DNA from: Cannabis sativa
Lineage: Eukaryota; Streptophyta; Magnoliopsida; Rosales; Cannabaceae
Direction: 5' to 3'
NCBI RefSeq assembly: GCF_029168945.1
Contig: NC_083602.1
Span: forward strand, 1,488,001 to 1,552,000
DNA length: 64,000 nt
The notes under the pieces are model-generated. The model had not been told where the DNA came from, ran no database searches, and saw only the letters and a list, made by a program, of their open reading frames with translations. Positions 1-10,628 of the stretch are shown in pieces. Position 1 is the first letter of the stretch, and each line of letters starts with the position of its first letter. The position numbers and the translations under genes were made by a program.

Positions 1-103
1 ATATGAAAAAAAAATTAGACTAAAATTTTTTTCTGGATGCCGAAACAAGTCAAGGGTGCATCAGTACATCCCTTTTAAGGGGGTGCATTATAGAATCACC
101 ATT

Positions 104-109
<6 letters not shown>
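1..109. repeat. Partial MITE copy (family A, right end)
   Basis: This is the right end of a short AT-rich repeat, cut by the window edge. It contains GGATGCCGAAACAAG and ends in a GGGGTGCATTATAGAATC stretch. The same end recurs near 490-573, and related sequence lies near 52430-52760 and 56590-57165. No coding potential is seen. An (AT)n run follows at about 103-150. Confidence 0.6.
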
Positions 110-138
<29 letters not shown>

Positions 139-156
139 ATATATATATATTTTTGA

Positions 157-573
157 AAAATTCTACCATGCACCTCCTTGAAATAGATATATTAATGCAC
201 TCATATCTGTTTTATCATCTAAAATAATTTTTTAGTCAAATTTTTTCTTATGATCATATACGTTATAGTTATTTAAGACATTTTGTAAAATTTTAAGAAA
301 TTCAAAAAAGTTTAACACGCTGAAAACTACGTTCAAACAGTTTGTTGGACGCGTGACTATTTTATTTTATAAGCGTGTAAAATAGTCTGTTTGAATATTA
401 TTTTCTACATTGTAAATTATTCCGAATTTATCAAAATTTTATAGGATATCTTAAATAGATATAATATACATGAATATGAAAAGAAATTAGACTAAAAAAT
501 TCTTTTGGATGCCGAAACAAGTTAAGGGTGCATCAGTACATCTTTTTTAAGGAGTGCATTATAAAATCACCCC
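157..573. mobile_element. MITE with long imperfect inverted repeats (family A)
   Basis: The left end (about 157-340) is an imperfect reverse complement of the right end (about 345-573). Both arms carry a GTGCAT motif near the tip, then a TTTTAGTC block, then a block reading roughly as 'AAGACAT..TAAAATTTT'. This is the architecture of a non-autonomous DNA transposon. No coding capacity is seen and the superfamily is unassigned because no clear target duplication was found. Confidence 0.6.
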
Positions 574-579
574 AACTAA

Positions 580-1600
580 AAGAATATTTATTTTATATTT
601 TTACGAATCCTTTTAAATAATTTTTTTAGTTACATATTTTACGAAAAATAACTTTTTTTTTATTACAATAACATAATAGTTTTGTTTGGCTAAGCTTTAC
701 TTTGTTTTATAGCTAGAAGTATAAAATAAATATAAATTTTGACTTTTTTTCTTTTTACATAAGTACAAGTTTTGACTTATTTTATCGTTTGGATAACTAT
801 TATACAAAAATATTTTACATAATAAAAAGTAATTTTCAAAATATTTGAATATTATTAAAAAGTTTTTTTATAAGTAAATTAAAAATTATTTAAATTATTT
901 TAATTTTAGCATAGTTTCTCAGTTCTTTTGGAAAAAGCTACAAACATAGCTTCTTCTAAAATGACATTTTAATTTTTATACAAACACTCTTAAAATAAAT
1001 TTTTTTAATTCTAAAAATTAAAAAAGATCTTATAAAAGCATCAACACAAAAATAACTATTTCTATTTTTTCTTAAAAAAAATAAATTCATAAAAATGTTA
1101 AAAAAACTATAGATTTGTATTTTTATAAACTTTTTATCATCTTGGGATATTTATGAAAATATCCATTTTCAAAATAACATAAATAGTGTTAAATTAATTA
1201 TTTTAAAAATTGATGTAGTAGTAACGAGTTACCATAATATCACTAAAAAAAAATTGATAATAGTAATTAGTTACTACCATATCAAATGTATTAACACCAA
1301 ACATAATTATTTTAAATAATAATTATTTTATTGCTATTATTTTTGTAGCAAATATATCAACACTTACCATTATTATTTTATATATTAAACATTTCAGCGG
1401 ATTGGATAGGATCGTATAATTAATTAAATTGATTTGGTACACTCCTAAAAAATTGTGAAATGTCATATATTCAATCTTTGCAAAACTAAATTAGATTATG
1501 GAGATTGGGATTTTAAGAGCCATTAACTTTGGTGGCAAAATAGATCAAGTCATCAATGAGTTTCTTAATAAATTTAAATTTAATGAGTATATGGGATTCT
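580..1600. other. AT-rich intergenic DNA, no gene seen
   Basis: This is low-complexity A/T-rich sequence with many short homopolymers and no open frame that looks like protein. Nothing further can be supported. Confidence 0.6.
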
Positions 1601-1616
1601 TTGGTAATCATCCAAA

Positions 1617-1813
1617 CAGGCCCGGGCCCTGGACATAGGCGGGCTAGGCCTGTGCCTAGGGCCCACCCAGTTCAAGGGCCCAATTTTTTTTTTTACTCTT
1701 TTAAAATTATATATTTTTTTTTCCGATTTTGAAAAATACTACATTTTTTCTAATATAAGGGCCCAAATTTTTTTTTTCTCCCTATGGCCCACTTTGTTTC
1801 AGGACCAGCCCTT
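1617..1813. mobile_element. Small non-autonomous hAT-like element
   Basis: This is a roughly 197-bp element with GC-rich, imperfectly inverted ends: CAGGCCCGGGCCCTGG on the left and, read in reverse, AAGGGCTGGTCCTG on the right. It is flanked by a near-perfect 8-bp duplication, CATCCAAA at 1609-1616 and CATCCAAG at 1814-1821. An 8-bp duplication and CAG-type ends are typical of the hAT superfamily. The interior is two T-rich stretches bordered by GGGCCC motifs, with no coding content. Confidence 0.65.
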
Positions 1814-1911
1814 CATCCAAGGCATAATAAAATCAAAATAATAACAAAGTAAAAAAAAACTATATAAATTATTTCATTGATATAAATGTGTTATATATAA
1901 CACAATATTAT

Positions 1912-2274
1912 TTAACATGGATGGTTGCATACACAAGTAAAAGCTCCATTAGAGTTACTTGGTATGCAAATTGATTTGCTTTGTTTAAATAATTTAAGAC
2001 AAGCATTCTCACATCCTAAGTCATATCCTCCTTCATTGCATGTGTATCCTCTTATGGCTGTGCTACACATTCTAGTCCCCATTACCATCATTCCCATCTT
2101 ATAATCACCTGAATTAATTAATTAATTAATCAACACAAAAATTATATACATAAAAAAAATAATTAAAATTAAAGTAGATAATGAGTGGAAATAAGAGAAC
2201 AAGAGAGAATATTTACTTGAGACAATGAGAACAAGGATGGTCACTAGGAGAATGTTGCATAGAGACTTGCCCAT
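1912..2274 (-). CDS. Defensin-like secreted cysteine-rich peptide (two exons)
   Basis: Exon 1 is 2217-2274 and exon 2 is 1912-2108, joined across a 108-bp GT-AG intron. The frame is preserved (58 + 197 nt), giving 84 residues. Residues 1-19 are a hydrophobic signal peptide starting MGKSLCNILLV. The mature part has eight cysteines spaced C-x8-C-x8-C-x3-C-x10-C-x10-C-x1-C-x3-C, the alpha-beta cysteine arrangement of plant defensin-like (DEFL/LCR) peptides. An intron just after the signal peptide is the usual DEFL gene structure. Such peptides are secreted and act in defence or in cell-to-cell signalling; which applies here cannot be told. The N-terminal part of the mature peptide is Met-rich and unusual. 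Expression is unproven. Confidence 0.82.
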
Positions 2275-2369
2275 ATTTTATATTAATAACTCAAATTAAA
2301 AGAAAAATTATACTCTAACAATACAAGATATATATGTAAATTGTTGTTGTTTCATTGTTATATGGAGTC

Positions 2370-2379
2370 TTTATATAGA
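2370..2379 (-). promoter_or_regulatory. TATA box of the defensin-like gene
   Basis: Reading the minus strand, CTATATAAAG lies about 95 bp before the start codon. This is a normal distance for a plant gene with a short leader and supports a transcribed gene. Confidence 0.5.
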
Positions 2380-2399
2380 GTTAGGGAAAAGGCTGAATT

Positions 2400-3400
2400 T
2401 GATTATTATTTTTGTATTATTAATGGTCGTGTATATTAAATACAATATATTTTGAAAAGATATATGAAAATATTTTGGAGTGTTAAGTTTGGTAATTTTT
2501 TTTTTAGTTAAATGTTGAATTTATCATAGAATATTGCAGATTGTTTTTCCCCATAATTGATTTCTTCAAGATTCTTGTTCTCAATTTGCAATTAAATTAT
2601 TATTTTTTTAATAAAAGTTGAATTGTTATTTTTGTTTCCAATTTCAATTCCCTTAAAAAAGAAAAAAAGAAAAAATGGGGTTCTATTCGTTACCTTTAGA
2701 TTATTGACTTTTAAAAAGAAAATTATTACACACCCAATTAATTTCCTAAAAGTCTAATTACCCAAAATATACAATGAATCTCATCCCTAAAAGTAAATCA
2801 ATTAATAGACTATATCTATTCTAGTTATTCCATTCTCATTTCTCAGTATAGCTCTTGTTTGATAATTTTTATTTATTTTAAAAAATAATCATAAATAATT
2901 ATTGATAATATATAAATTATATCATAAATTAATTATATTAATTATGATTATTAATGTAAATAATATAAAATGTAAAATCTTTTAAACATAAAATATTCAT
3001 TTGATGACATATTTAGTATGAATTAATGAAATTGTTACAATAAATTAGTGAAAAAATATGCTAAAATAGTGCAACCGTTGAAGATACTTATTTTATTTTA
3101 TTTTTTTAAAAAAAGAAAGAATTCCATTAATAAGGCACAAAGATCATAAGATCAATACAATAATTTATAGCCTTATTAAGAGGAGATTTGATGCACCAAT
3201 TATCTCTTTAACAATAATTTATACCATTGAACTTAGAGGTAATTCTAAAAAATACTTTGAGACTAACAACACTAATATGAAAAATAAATACTTCCAAATT
3301 TTTAGGTAAAAAAAACTTCGTAAATAACTATTTTTTTTTAAGAGAAAGTCTCAACCATCAAACACCAAGAGCGATAAGTACTCAAAAAAAGTGGGGGTGA
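2400..3400. other. AT-rich intergenic DNA, no gene seen
   Basis: This stretch is A/T-rich with several homopolymers and short direct repeats. No frame with protein character, RNA gene or transposon end could be supported. Confidence 0.5.
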
Positions 3401-3404
3401 GAAT

Positions 3405-3632
3405 TTATTCAAAGATAGCATCTGCTATCAATATGTTCTGAATACAATTAGGATTTTCAGGCCACCAAATAACACTATTATTTGTCAACAAAGTAAGTTT
3501 GACCAAAGTATGACCAATACTATTATAAAGTCTACGACAATGGACAAACCTAACAACATAGATCATCCTACAAAATTTAGCAATATCATCGAGAACAAGA
3601 CCGAAGAAATAACGATGGAACCATTGCTTCAA
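3405..3632 (-). pseudogene. LINE RNase H-domain remnant
   Basis: The 75-codon frame resembles the end of the RNase H domain that closes ORF2 of many plant L1-type LINEs. It has an 'FVHCRRLYNSIGHTLVK' stretch (compare the LINE consensus of basic residues, N and A/S-H-x-L-A), followed by a W-rich tail and a terminal 'ILIADAIFE' like the '(V)MADAS' end of the intact LINE at 28.2 kb. No upstream reverse transcriptase is left. It is a dead fragment. Confidence 0.6.
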
Positions 3633-4129
3633 TATAACTAGAATCTTATGAGCATAATCTCATTAATGAAATATACTTAAAATTACTCATTATGAGAAAT
3701 TGTGGGTTGCCCTTCTCTTGAAAAATTGTGTTTATCTCATTATGAGTTCTTATGTATTGATGATGATACTTGGACTATACAGTATACTGTAACACTTTTT
3801 GTGCATACTTTATTAGTAACTTTTTGGTAATGAACTTAACTTTTTCATGCATTTCAATCTTAATAACAACCTTTGATGAAGGTTTTGTCAAAAGACAACC
3901 TTGTTTTTAACATGTAGTTAGTGAAAAAGGGTCTTTTAAGTTCATCTTCTGTTTTTGGTTTTGACATTAGATAATTTCGACTATCTTTGACCCTTAATTA
4001 GAAAATGAATTGAACTTCAGATGCTTTTTTTTTTTTATATATATTATTCACGTAACAACTAAAAGCTTCCCTAACCATAGTATTAATGTATTCAAATTAC
4101 AATGAAAATAATTCTACAAAATTTCTATG

Positions 4130-4430
4130 GCCTCCTATTTAGCTATTTTTGTGGCGGTTGAGTTAGGTCTCAAGTTTATAATTATTGAAAGTAACTCGAG
4201 ACTAGCTATCAATGCTCTCAGTGGAAAGGAGTCTCATTGGGTTCTTGAGAACTATGTCTCATTTTTGTATTAAGTCCTCTCCTCCTAGTTGTAATTTTAT
4301 GAATGTTAGTAGATCGTGTAACTATGTTGCCCATACTGTGGCTAAATGGACGTTTACCCACCAAATGTACGACTGTATTCCAATCTCCTCTTTGCTGAAA
4401 AACCTATTTTGTAATGAGCGTGAAGTCTAA
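4130..4430 (+). pseudogene. LINE RNase H-domain remnant with stop codon
   Basis: The plus strand reads as an RNase H domain: 'ESNSRLAINAL' (the acidic 'ESD..' strand of the fold), a stop near 4273, then 'SRSCNYVAHTVAKW' (the conserved N..AH.. motif) and an end at 4430. It matches the layout of the RNase H region in the LINE at 28.2-33.7 kb. It is an old fragment and non-functional. Confidence 0.65.
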
Positions 4431-4626
4431 TTATTGTGTTTTATTTAATGCATCACTACGCTTATTTTCAAAAAATAAAAAAATTCTACAAAATTTATGG
4501 GAACAAAAAATTCTCATTTAGGTAAAACTCAGTGAAAACGATCTCAAGAACAAAAAAAAAAGGCAGCTTCCATATAACATTAACATTAAAAATTATTATA
4601 CTAATAACATCAACATTAACAATGGT

Positions 4627-5340
4627 TGTTGGAAATATTGTGAATATTTTAACAAAATATATAAGTGTCTTAGTGTGTGTGAGTTGGAAAGAGTCCCACA
4701 TGGGATATGAACCCTCATTGACAAGGGTATAAAGAGTGCAACTTTGGCATTTGGGTTTGGGCCCCAAGGGGTACCCAGTTTTGTGCGAATGGGTGAGGAC
4801 ACACACACTTGACCCACCACACACACGCGCGCGCCGTCCGTCCGATCCGAGCCGGGTTGGGTTGGGTTGGTTGGTGTGGTGTGGTGTGGTGTGAAAGAAA
4901 CGTGTTTAATTAAACTGATTACTTAGTCGTATCAGTTAATGGGACACGTTCAAAGGACCAACTCACCCCACTTCAGAAAACGTTATTCTTCCCGTTATGT
5001 TTATTCAATCCATTCGCCTATATAATGCGATTGAACTGATGGGAAGAAAACATCTCTTTTTCGTATCAGAAAAATACAGTTTTTCATAAAATTAAAATTC
5101 CATCTGCGATATCAAATTTTTGGGTGTATTCGACGGTGCTCTACAGTGCAGTGGGGTTCCGATACAGTACAACGACTGGGCTGTTTTATCCTGGGGACGA
5201 CCGGCAATTTCCGACTGCTTGCACACTCCTGGGCAGTGCCGCGAACGTCTTAAAGAGAGCGACTTAGTCCGCGACTCAACCCAGAATTCTTCATTCGGTA
5301 ATATCGTTCCTCTTTTATTTTGCTAGCAGTTTACTCAACA
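4627..5340 (+). repeat. Left LTR of the copia element
   Basis: This is a 714-bp LTR, TGTTGG...CAACA. A TATA box (CTATATAAT) is at 5018-5026, so transcription should start near 5050. A CACACA/CGCG simple repeat and a GGTGT repeat at about 4800-4890 differ in length from the right LTR. The stretch GAACGTCTTAAA at 5243-5254 is exactly complementary to the bases just after the LTR. Confidence 0.95.
5018..5026 (+). promoter_or_regulatory. TATA box in left LTR
   Basis: CTATATAAT lies in the LTR about 320 bp before its end. The same box is at 10305-10313 in the right LTR. It is the likely promoter of the genomic RNA. Confidence 0.6.
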
Positions 5341-5362
5341 ATTTTAAGACGTTCTTTCTGCT
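5341..5362 (+). promoter_or_regulatory. Leader / candidate primer-binding region of the copia element
   Basis: Only 22 bp separate the left LTR from the ATG. The usual plant copia primer site (TGGTATCAGAGC, complementary to initiator Met-tRNA) is absent. Bases 5343-5354 (TTTAAGACGTTC) are the perfect reverse complement of 5243-5254 inside the LTR. This could be a self-priming site, the half of a leader hairpin, or a site for an internal tRNA fragment. The function is inferred. Confidence 0.45.
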
Positions 5363-8300
5363 ATGACTACTACCGATGAATGTTCTGGTTCTACTGCTGA
5401 TATTAACAAGCCTTTTCGTTTTGAGGGTTTGCACTTTAAACGTTGGAGACAGAAGATGTTGTTTTTTCTGACCATGAAAAAAGTTGCGTATGTGCTTACT
5501 GTTTTGAAACCAGTTGTTTCTGAGACTCCACCTCCTGCCGAGAAGAAGGATGAAGTCGAGAAGTACGAATCGCAGGTTAAGGAAAGGGACTCCTGGGTAG
5601 AGAATGATTTTCTGTGTAAGAATTTTATTTTGAATGGTTTGTCTGATGATTTGTATGATTATTATAATTCTGACAAATCTGCCAAGGAGATATGGGAAGC
5701 ATTACAGAAAAAATATGACACCGAGGAGGCGGGAACAAAGAAATACGCTGTCAGCCGCTACTTGAAGTTTCAAATGACCGATGATAAATCAGTCGAAGCT
5801 CAGTCTCACGAGCTTCAGAAAATAGCTCACGAAATTCTTTCTGAAGGTATGACTATTGATGAACAATTTCAAGTTGCTGTTATGATTGATAAATTACCCC
5901 CTTCGTGGAAAGATTTTAAAAATACTCTCAGGCATAAAACAAAAGAGTTTTCGTTGGAAAGTCTGATCACTCGTCTTCGAATTGAGGAGGAAGCTCGAAA
6001 ACAAGACCAAAAGGAAGAGGTGCTTGTTGTTGGAAACAACAACAACACTAATAAAAGATCCACTGCTGTTCTGAAACCCAATGGGAAAAACTTTAAGAAT
6101 CAGAATCGCAAAGCGAATCCAAACCGCAACAATCAACCTCGAACCAATAACAACAATCAGAATTGGAACCATCAAAGGAACCATAATAACAGGCAGCAAC
6201 CACCCCCTAATAGAAATGACTCTGGTTTGTTCATGTGTTACAACTGTAACAAGCCAGGTCATATGGCACGAAAGTGTAAGAACAGGCCTAGTTCTGCTCC
6301 GCAGGCTAACCTGACAGAAGAGCTGCCTTTTACAGCTATGATTTCAGAGATCAACCTTATTGGTGGATCTGAAGGGTGGTGGGTAGATACTGGCGCTTCT
6401 CGCCATGTCTGCTATGATAGAAATATGTTTAAAACATATGTTGTTGCTACTGAGGATCAGAAAGTGTTGTTGGGTGACTCCCACACCACTATAGTTGCTG
6501 GTACTGGAAATGTGGAATTGAACTTCACCTCTGGAAGAACTGTGATTCTAAAAGATGTGATGCACACTCCAGAGATGAGGAAGAATTTGGTCTCGGGCTA
6601 CCTTCTCAACAAGGCGGGGTTCACTCAGACTATAGGAGCTGATTTGTTTACTTTAACTAAGAATGGGATATTTGTGGGGAAGGGGTATGCAACTGAGGGA
6701 ATGTTTAAATTGAATGTTCAAGTCAATAAAGTTAATGCTTCTGCTTATATGTTGTGTTCTTTTAATACTTGGCATGCTAGACTTTGTCACGTAAATAAAC
6801 GCATAATCAAGAACATGAGTAGTTTAGGCCTAATTCCTAAATTATCTTTAAATGACTTTGAAAAATGCGAATTTTGTAGCCAAGCCAAGATTACTAAAAC
6901 ACCACATAAATCTGTGTTAGAAAAAGAAACCGAGCCTCTAGATTTAATCCATTCTGATATTTGTGAACTTGATGGAACTTTGACTAGAAATGGTAAACGC
7001 TACTTTATCACTTTTATTGATGATTGTTCTGACTTTACCTATGTGTATTTAATGAAAAATAAAAGTGAAGCTCTTGATATGTTTAAGATTTTTGTGGTTG
7101 AAATTGAAAATCAACTTAGTAGAAAAATCAAGAAGTTTCGTAGCGATAGAGGCACTGAATATGATTCTACTGCTTTTATTGAATTTTATAACTCACATGG
7201 AATCATACACGATAAGACTGCACCTTATTCACCTGAAATGAATGGCAAAGCTGAAAGAAAAAATAGAACTCTTACTGAATCTGTTGTTGCTATTTTATTG
7301 AATTCGGGTGCTGCTTCTCATTGGTGGGGAGAAATTTTATTAACTGTATGTTATGTGCTTAATAGAGTTCCTAAATCTAAAAGGAAAATTTCTCCATATG
7401 AAAGTTTGAAAAATAAACAACCCAATATCTCATATTTTAAAACTTGGGGTTGTTTGGCATATGTTAGAATTCCTGATCCTAAGAGAATTAAATTGGCTAG
7501 TAGAGCATATGAATGTGTTTTTATTGGATATGCTGTTAATAGTAAAGCATATAGATTTTATGATTTAAAAGCGCATACTATTTTGGAATCTAATGATGCT
7601 GATTTTTTCGAACATAGATTTCCATTTAAATTGAGAAATAGTGGGGGTGCATCATCTAGTAACATGACTGCTTTTAGGGATAATGAGCATGAAAAGGGTA
7701 TAGAAACTGAACCTAGAAGAAGTAAAAGAGCTAGAATTACCAAAGATTTTGGTTCTGATTTTTGTGCATATACTCTAGAGGAGGATCCTTCTAACCTCCA
7801 AGAAGCCTTGACTTCACTAGATGCTGATTTATGGAATGAAGCTATTAATGATGAAATGGACTCTCTTGAGTCAAATGGAACTTGGCATTTAGTTGTGTTA
7901 CCACCAGGTTGTAAGACAATAGGTTGTAAGTGGATTCTGAAAAAGAAATTAAGACCCGATGGTACTGTTGAAAAGTACAAGGCACGACTTGTTGCCAAAG
8001 GGTTTAGACAAAGAGAAAATGTAGATTTCTTTGATACATTTTCACCTGTTACTAGAATTACATCTATTCGTGTGCTTTTTGCTCTTGCTGCTATTCATAA
8101 TCTTGTTGTGCACCAAATGGATGTTAAAACTGCTTTCTTGAATGGTGAATTAGAAGAAGAGATTTACATGGACCAACCTGAAGGTTTTGTTGTTCCTGGT
8201 CAAGAACATAAAGTGTGTAAATTAGATAAATCTTTGTATGGTTTGAAACAGGCACCTAAGCAATGGCATGAAAAATTTGATAATCTTGTCATCTCACATG

Positions 8301-9325
8301 GCTTTAAAGTAAATGAAAGTGACAAATGCATTTACTATAAATCTGAAAATAATGTGTGTACCATTATTTGTTTATATGTGGATGACTTGCTAATTTTTGG
8401 ATCTAATATTCATGTCGTGAACAATGTGAAATCTTTACTATGTGAAAATTTTGACATGAAAGATCTAGGTGAAGCGAATGTAATCCTTGGTATACAGATC
8501 ACTAGGACTGAAAAGGGAATTTCTTTGGATCAATCTCACTACATTGAGAAGATCTTAAAGAAATATAATTACTTTAACTGTAAACCTGCATGTACACCAT
8601 ATGATCCCAGTGTAAAATTATTTAAGAACACTGGTGATGGTGTAAGGCAATCTGAATATGCGAGCATCATTGGCAGTCTTCGGTATGCCACTGATTGTAC
8701 TAGACCCGACATTGCCTATGTCGTGGGATTACTATGCAGGTTTACTAGTAGACCTAGTGCAGAGCATTGGAATGCTATAGAGAGGGTCATGAGATACCTC
8801 AAAAGAACATTGACTCTTGGATTACATTATCAAAAGTTTCCAGCTGTACTTGAGGGGTACAGTGATGCTGACTGGAACACTTTATCAGATGACTCCAAGG
8901 CAACCAGTGGCTATATTTTTAGCATAGCTGGTGGAGCTGTTTCATGGAAATCTAAGAAACAGACTATTCTGGCTCAATCTACAATGGAGTCTGAAATGAT
9001 AGCGCTAGCTGCTGCTAGTGAAGAAGCAGGTTGGCTGAGAAGCCTGCTAGCTGAGATTCCTTTATGGGAAAAACCTATTCCAGCTGTGTTGATCCATTGC
9101 GATAGTACCGCGGCTATTGCAAAAGTACAGAACCGTTACTACAACGGTAAGAGACGACAAATACGTCGTAAGCACAGCACTGTTAGAGAGTTTCTCTCAA
9201 CAGGAGCTGTTAGAGTGGATCATGTACGCACTGATGATAACTTGGCTGATCCTTTGACGAAAGGCTTAGCTAGAGAGAAAGTCCTTAAAACATCGAAAGG
9301 AATGGGACTGTTGCCCTTAGATTGA
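5363..9325 (+). CDS. Copia gag-pol polyprotein (1320 aa, intact)
   Basis: One frame encodes all proteins needed for copia transposition. The order is: Gag (about 15-290, with 'FEGLHFKRWRQKM'); a zinc knuckle CYNCNKPGHMARKC near 291-305; aspartic protease with DTGAS near 340; a GAG-pre-integrase zinc finger (H..H...C..C) near 475-510; integrase with the D,D,E triad (HSD near 530, RSDRG near 593, and the E of 'NGKAE' near 632); reverse transcriptase starting 'GCKWILKKK' near 855 with the YVDD active site near 1005; and RNase H with 'SDADW' near 1167 ending at 'LADPLTKGL'. No stop, frameshift or lost catalytic residue is seen. The length is normal for copia. The ATG at 5363 is the first after the LTR and lies only 22 bp from it, leaving a very short leader. 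Confidence 0.96.
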   Translation: MTTTDECSGSTADINKPFRFEGLHFKRWRQKMLFFLTMKKVAYVLTVLKPVVSETPPPAEKKDEVEKYESQVKERDSWVENDFLCKNFILNGLSDDLYDYYNSDKSAKEIWEALQKKYDTEEAGTKKYAVSRYLKFQMTDDKSVEAQSHELQKIAHEILSEGMTIDEQFQVAVMIDKLPPSWKDFKNTLRHKTKEFSLESLITRLRIEEEARKQDQKEEVLVVGNNNNTNKRSTAVLKPNGKNFKNQNRKANPNRNNQPRTNNNNQNWNHQRNHNNRQQPPPNRNDSGLFMCYNCNKPGHMARKCKNRPSSAPQANLTEELPFTAMISEINLIGGSEGWWVDTGASRHVCYDRNMFKTYVVATEDQKVLLGDSHTTIVAGTGNVELNFTSGRTVILKDVMHTPEMRKNLVSGYLLNKAGFTQTIGADLFTLTKNGIFVGKGYATEGMFKLNVQVNKVNASAYMLCSFNTWHARLCHVNKRIIKNMSSLGLIPKLSLNDFEKCEFCSQAKITKTPHKSVLEKETEPLDLIHSDICELDGTLTRNGKRYFITFIDDCSDFTYVYLMKNKSEALDMFKIFVVEIENQLSRKIKKFRSDRGTEYDSTAFIEFYNSHGIIHDKTAPYSPEMNGKAERKNRTLTESVVAILLNSGAASHWWGEILLTVCYVLNRVPKSKRKISPYESLKNKQPNISYFKTWGCLAYVRIPDPKRIKLASRAYECVFIGYAVNSKAYRFYDLKAHTILESNDADFFEHRFPFKLRNSGGASSSNMTAFRDNEHEKGIETEPRRSKRARITKDFGSDFCAYTLEEDPSNLQEALTSLDADLWNEAINDEMDSLESNGTWHLVVLPPGCKTIGCKWILKKKLRPDGTVEKYKARLVAKGFRQRENVDFFDTFSPVTRITSIRVLFALAAIHNLVVHQMDVKTAFLNGELEEEIYMDQPEGFVVPGQEHKVCKLDKSLYGLKQAPKQWHEKFDNLVISHGFKVNESDKCIYYKSENNVCTIICLYVDDLLIFGSNIHVVNNVKSLLCENFDMKDLGEANVILGIQITRTEKGISLDQSHYIEKILKKYNYFNCKPACTPYDPSVKLFKNTGDGVRQSEYASIIGSLRYATDCTRPDIAYVVGLLCRFTSRPSAEHWNAIERVMRYLKRTLTLGLHYQKFPAVLEGYSDADWNTLSDDSKATSGYIFSIAGGAVSWKSKKQTILAQSTMESEMIALAAASEEAGWLRSLLAEIPLWEKPIPAVLIHCDSTAAIAKVQNRYYNGKRRQIRRKHSTVREFLSTGAVRVDHVRTDDNLADPLTKGLAREKVLKTSKGMGLLPLD

Positions 9326-9860
9326 TGAATCACTCATAATGGCAACCCGACCTATAGACTGGAGATCCCAAGAAATAGGTTCAATGGGTAATAACAAGTT
9401 ATGAAGTGATAAAAGTGAGATCATGCTATAATTATACGAAAAGAGAAGCATGAATTCCTGAAGCGATTTAAGGTTGAGTTAATAGAAACTCTTAATGAGA
9501 TCTATACTCCAAGTGGAGTGGAGTACCGAGCTACGGGAGTACTCTTGATAGACTCACCTATGTGAATGTGGGAGTGGGGCCGCTTCCTATGAAATTTTGG
9601 GCAAAATTTCTAGAGCGTTCACTATACTGGGATAGACGTGCATGGCCATTAACGCACGGGCTTTTGATTACACCCTTGAAAAGGTTGTTGCGTGGTACAA
9701 TGTTAGAGATAGAGTTCAAGACTACGGTCACTCTAGTAAAATCTAAATCGTATTCACTACGCAGAGGTTCAAATCGAAAGATACCTTTGTTTATGCTCAA
9801 TCTTATTGTTGAATGATACTAGTAGATGGAAATATTTTTTAAAAAATTCAAGTGGGGGAT
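9326..9860 (+). other. Non-coding 3' internal region of copia with polypurine tract
   Basis: About 530 bp lie between the polyprotein stop and the right LTR. No coding signal is convincing. The polypurine tract AAGTGGGGGA is at 9850-9859, one base before the LTR, where it should prime plus-strand DNA. Confidence 0.8.
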
Positions 9861-10628
9861 TGTTGGAAATATTGTGAATATTTTAACAAAATATATAAGT
9901 GTCTTAGTGTGTGTGAGTTGGAAAGAGTCCCACATGGGATATGAACCCTCATTGACAAGGGTATAAAGAGTGCAACTTTGGCATTTGGGTTTGGGCCCCA
10001 AGGGGTACCCAGTTTTGTGCGAATGGGTGAGGACACACACACTTGACCCACCACACACGCGCGCGCGCGCCGTCCGTCCGATCCGAGCCGGGTTGGGTTG
10101 GTTGGTGTGGTGTGACACAATATTATTTTTTACAGAAAAATTATTTAATAAAATAATTATTTTTTATTTATTAATTTAATTAAGAAACGTGTTTAATTAA
10201 ACTGATTACTTAGTCGTATCAGTTAATGGGACACGTTCAAAGGACCAACTCACCCCACTTCAGAAAACGTTATTCTTCCCGTTATGTTTATTCAATCCAT
10301 TCGCCTATATAATGCGATTGAACTGATGGGAAGAAAACATCTCTTTTTCGTATCAGAAAAATACAGTTTTTCATAAAATTAAAATTCCATCTGCGATATC
10401 AAATTTTTTGGGTGTATTCGACGGTGCTCTACAGTGCAGTGGGGTTCCGATACAGTGCAACGACTGGGCTGTTTTATCCTGGGGACGACCGGCAATTTCC
10501 GACTGCTTGCACACTCCTGGGCAGTGCCGCGAACGTCTTAAAGAGAGCGACTTAGTCCGCGACTCAACCCAGAATTCTTCATTCGGTAATATCGTTCCTC
10601 TTTTATTTTGCTAGCAGTTTACTCAACA
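9861..10628 (+). repeat. Right LTR of the copia element
   Basis: This LTR is 768 bp, 54 bp longer than the left one overall. It has about 70 bp of extra A/T-rich sequence at about 10114-10183 and shorter GGTTG/GGTGT repeats. The TATA box at 10305-10313 could drive a transcript out of the element into the flanking transporter gene in antisense. Confidence 0.95.

Noticed and set aside
5120..5326. A 68-codon frame in the left LTR, repeated at 10408-10614 in the right LTR
   Set aside because: It exists twice only because the LTRs are duplicates. It has no domain and spans the promoter/leader region of the LTR, so it is not called a gene.
5869..7998. Several antisense and out-of-frame open frames within the copia polyprotein
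   Set aside because: They are shadows of a strongly supported coding frame and show no family features.
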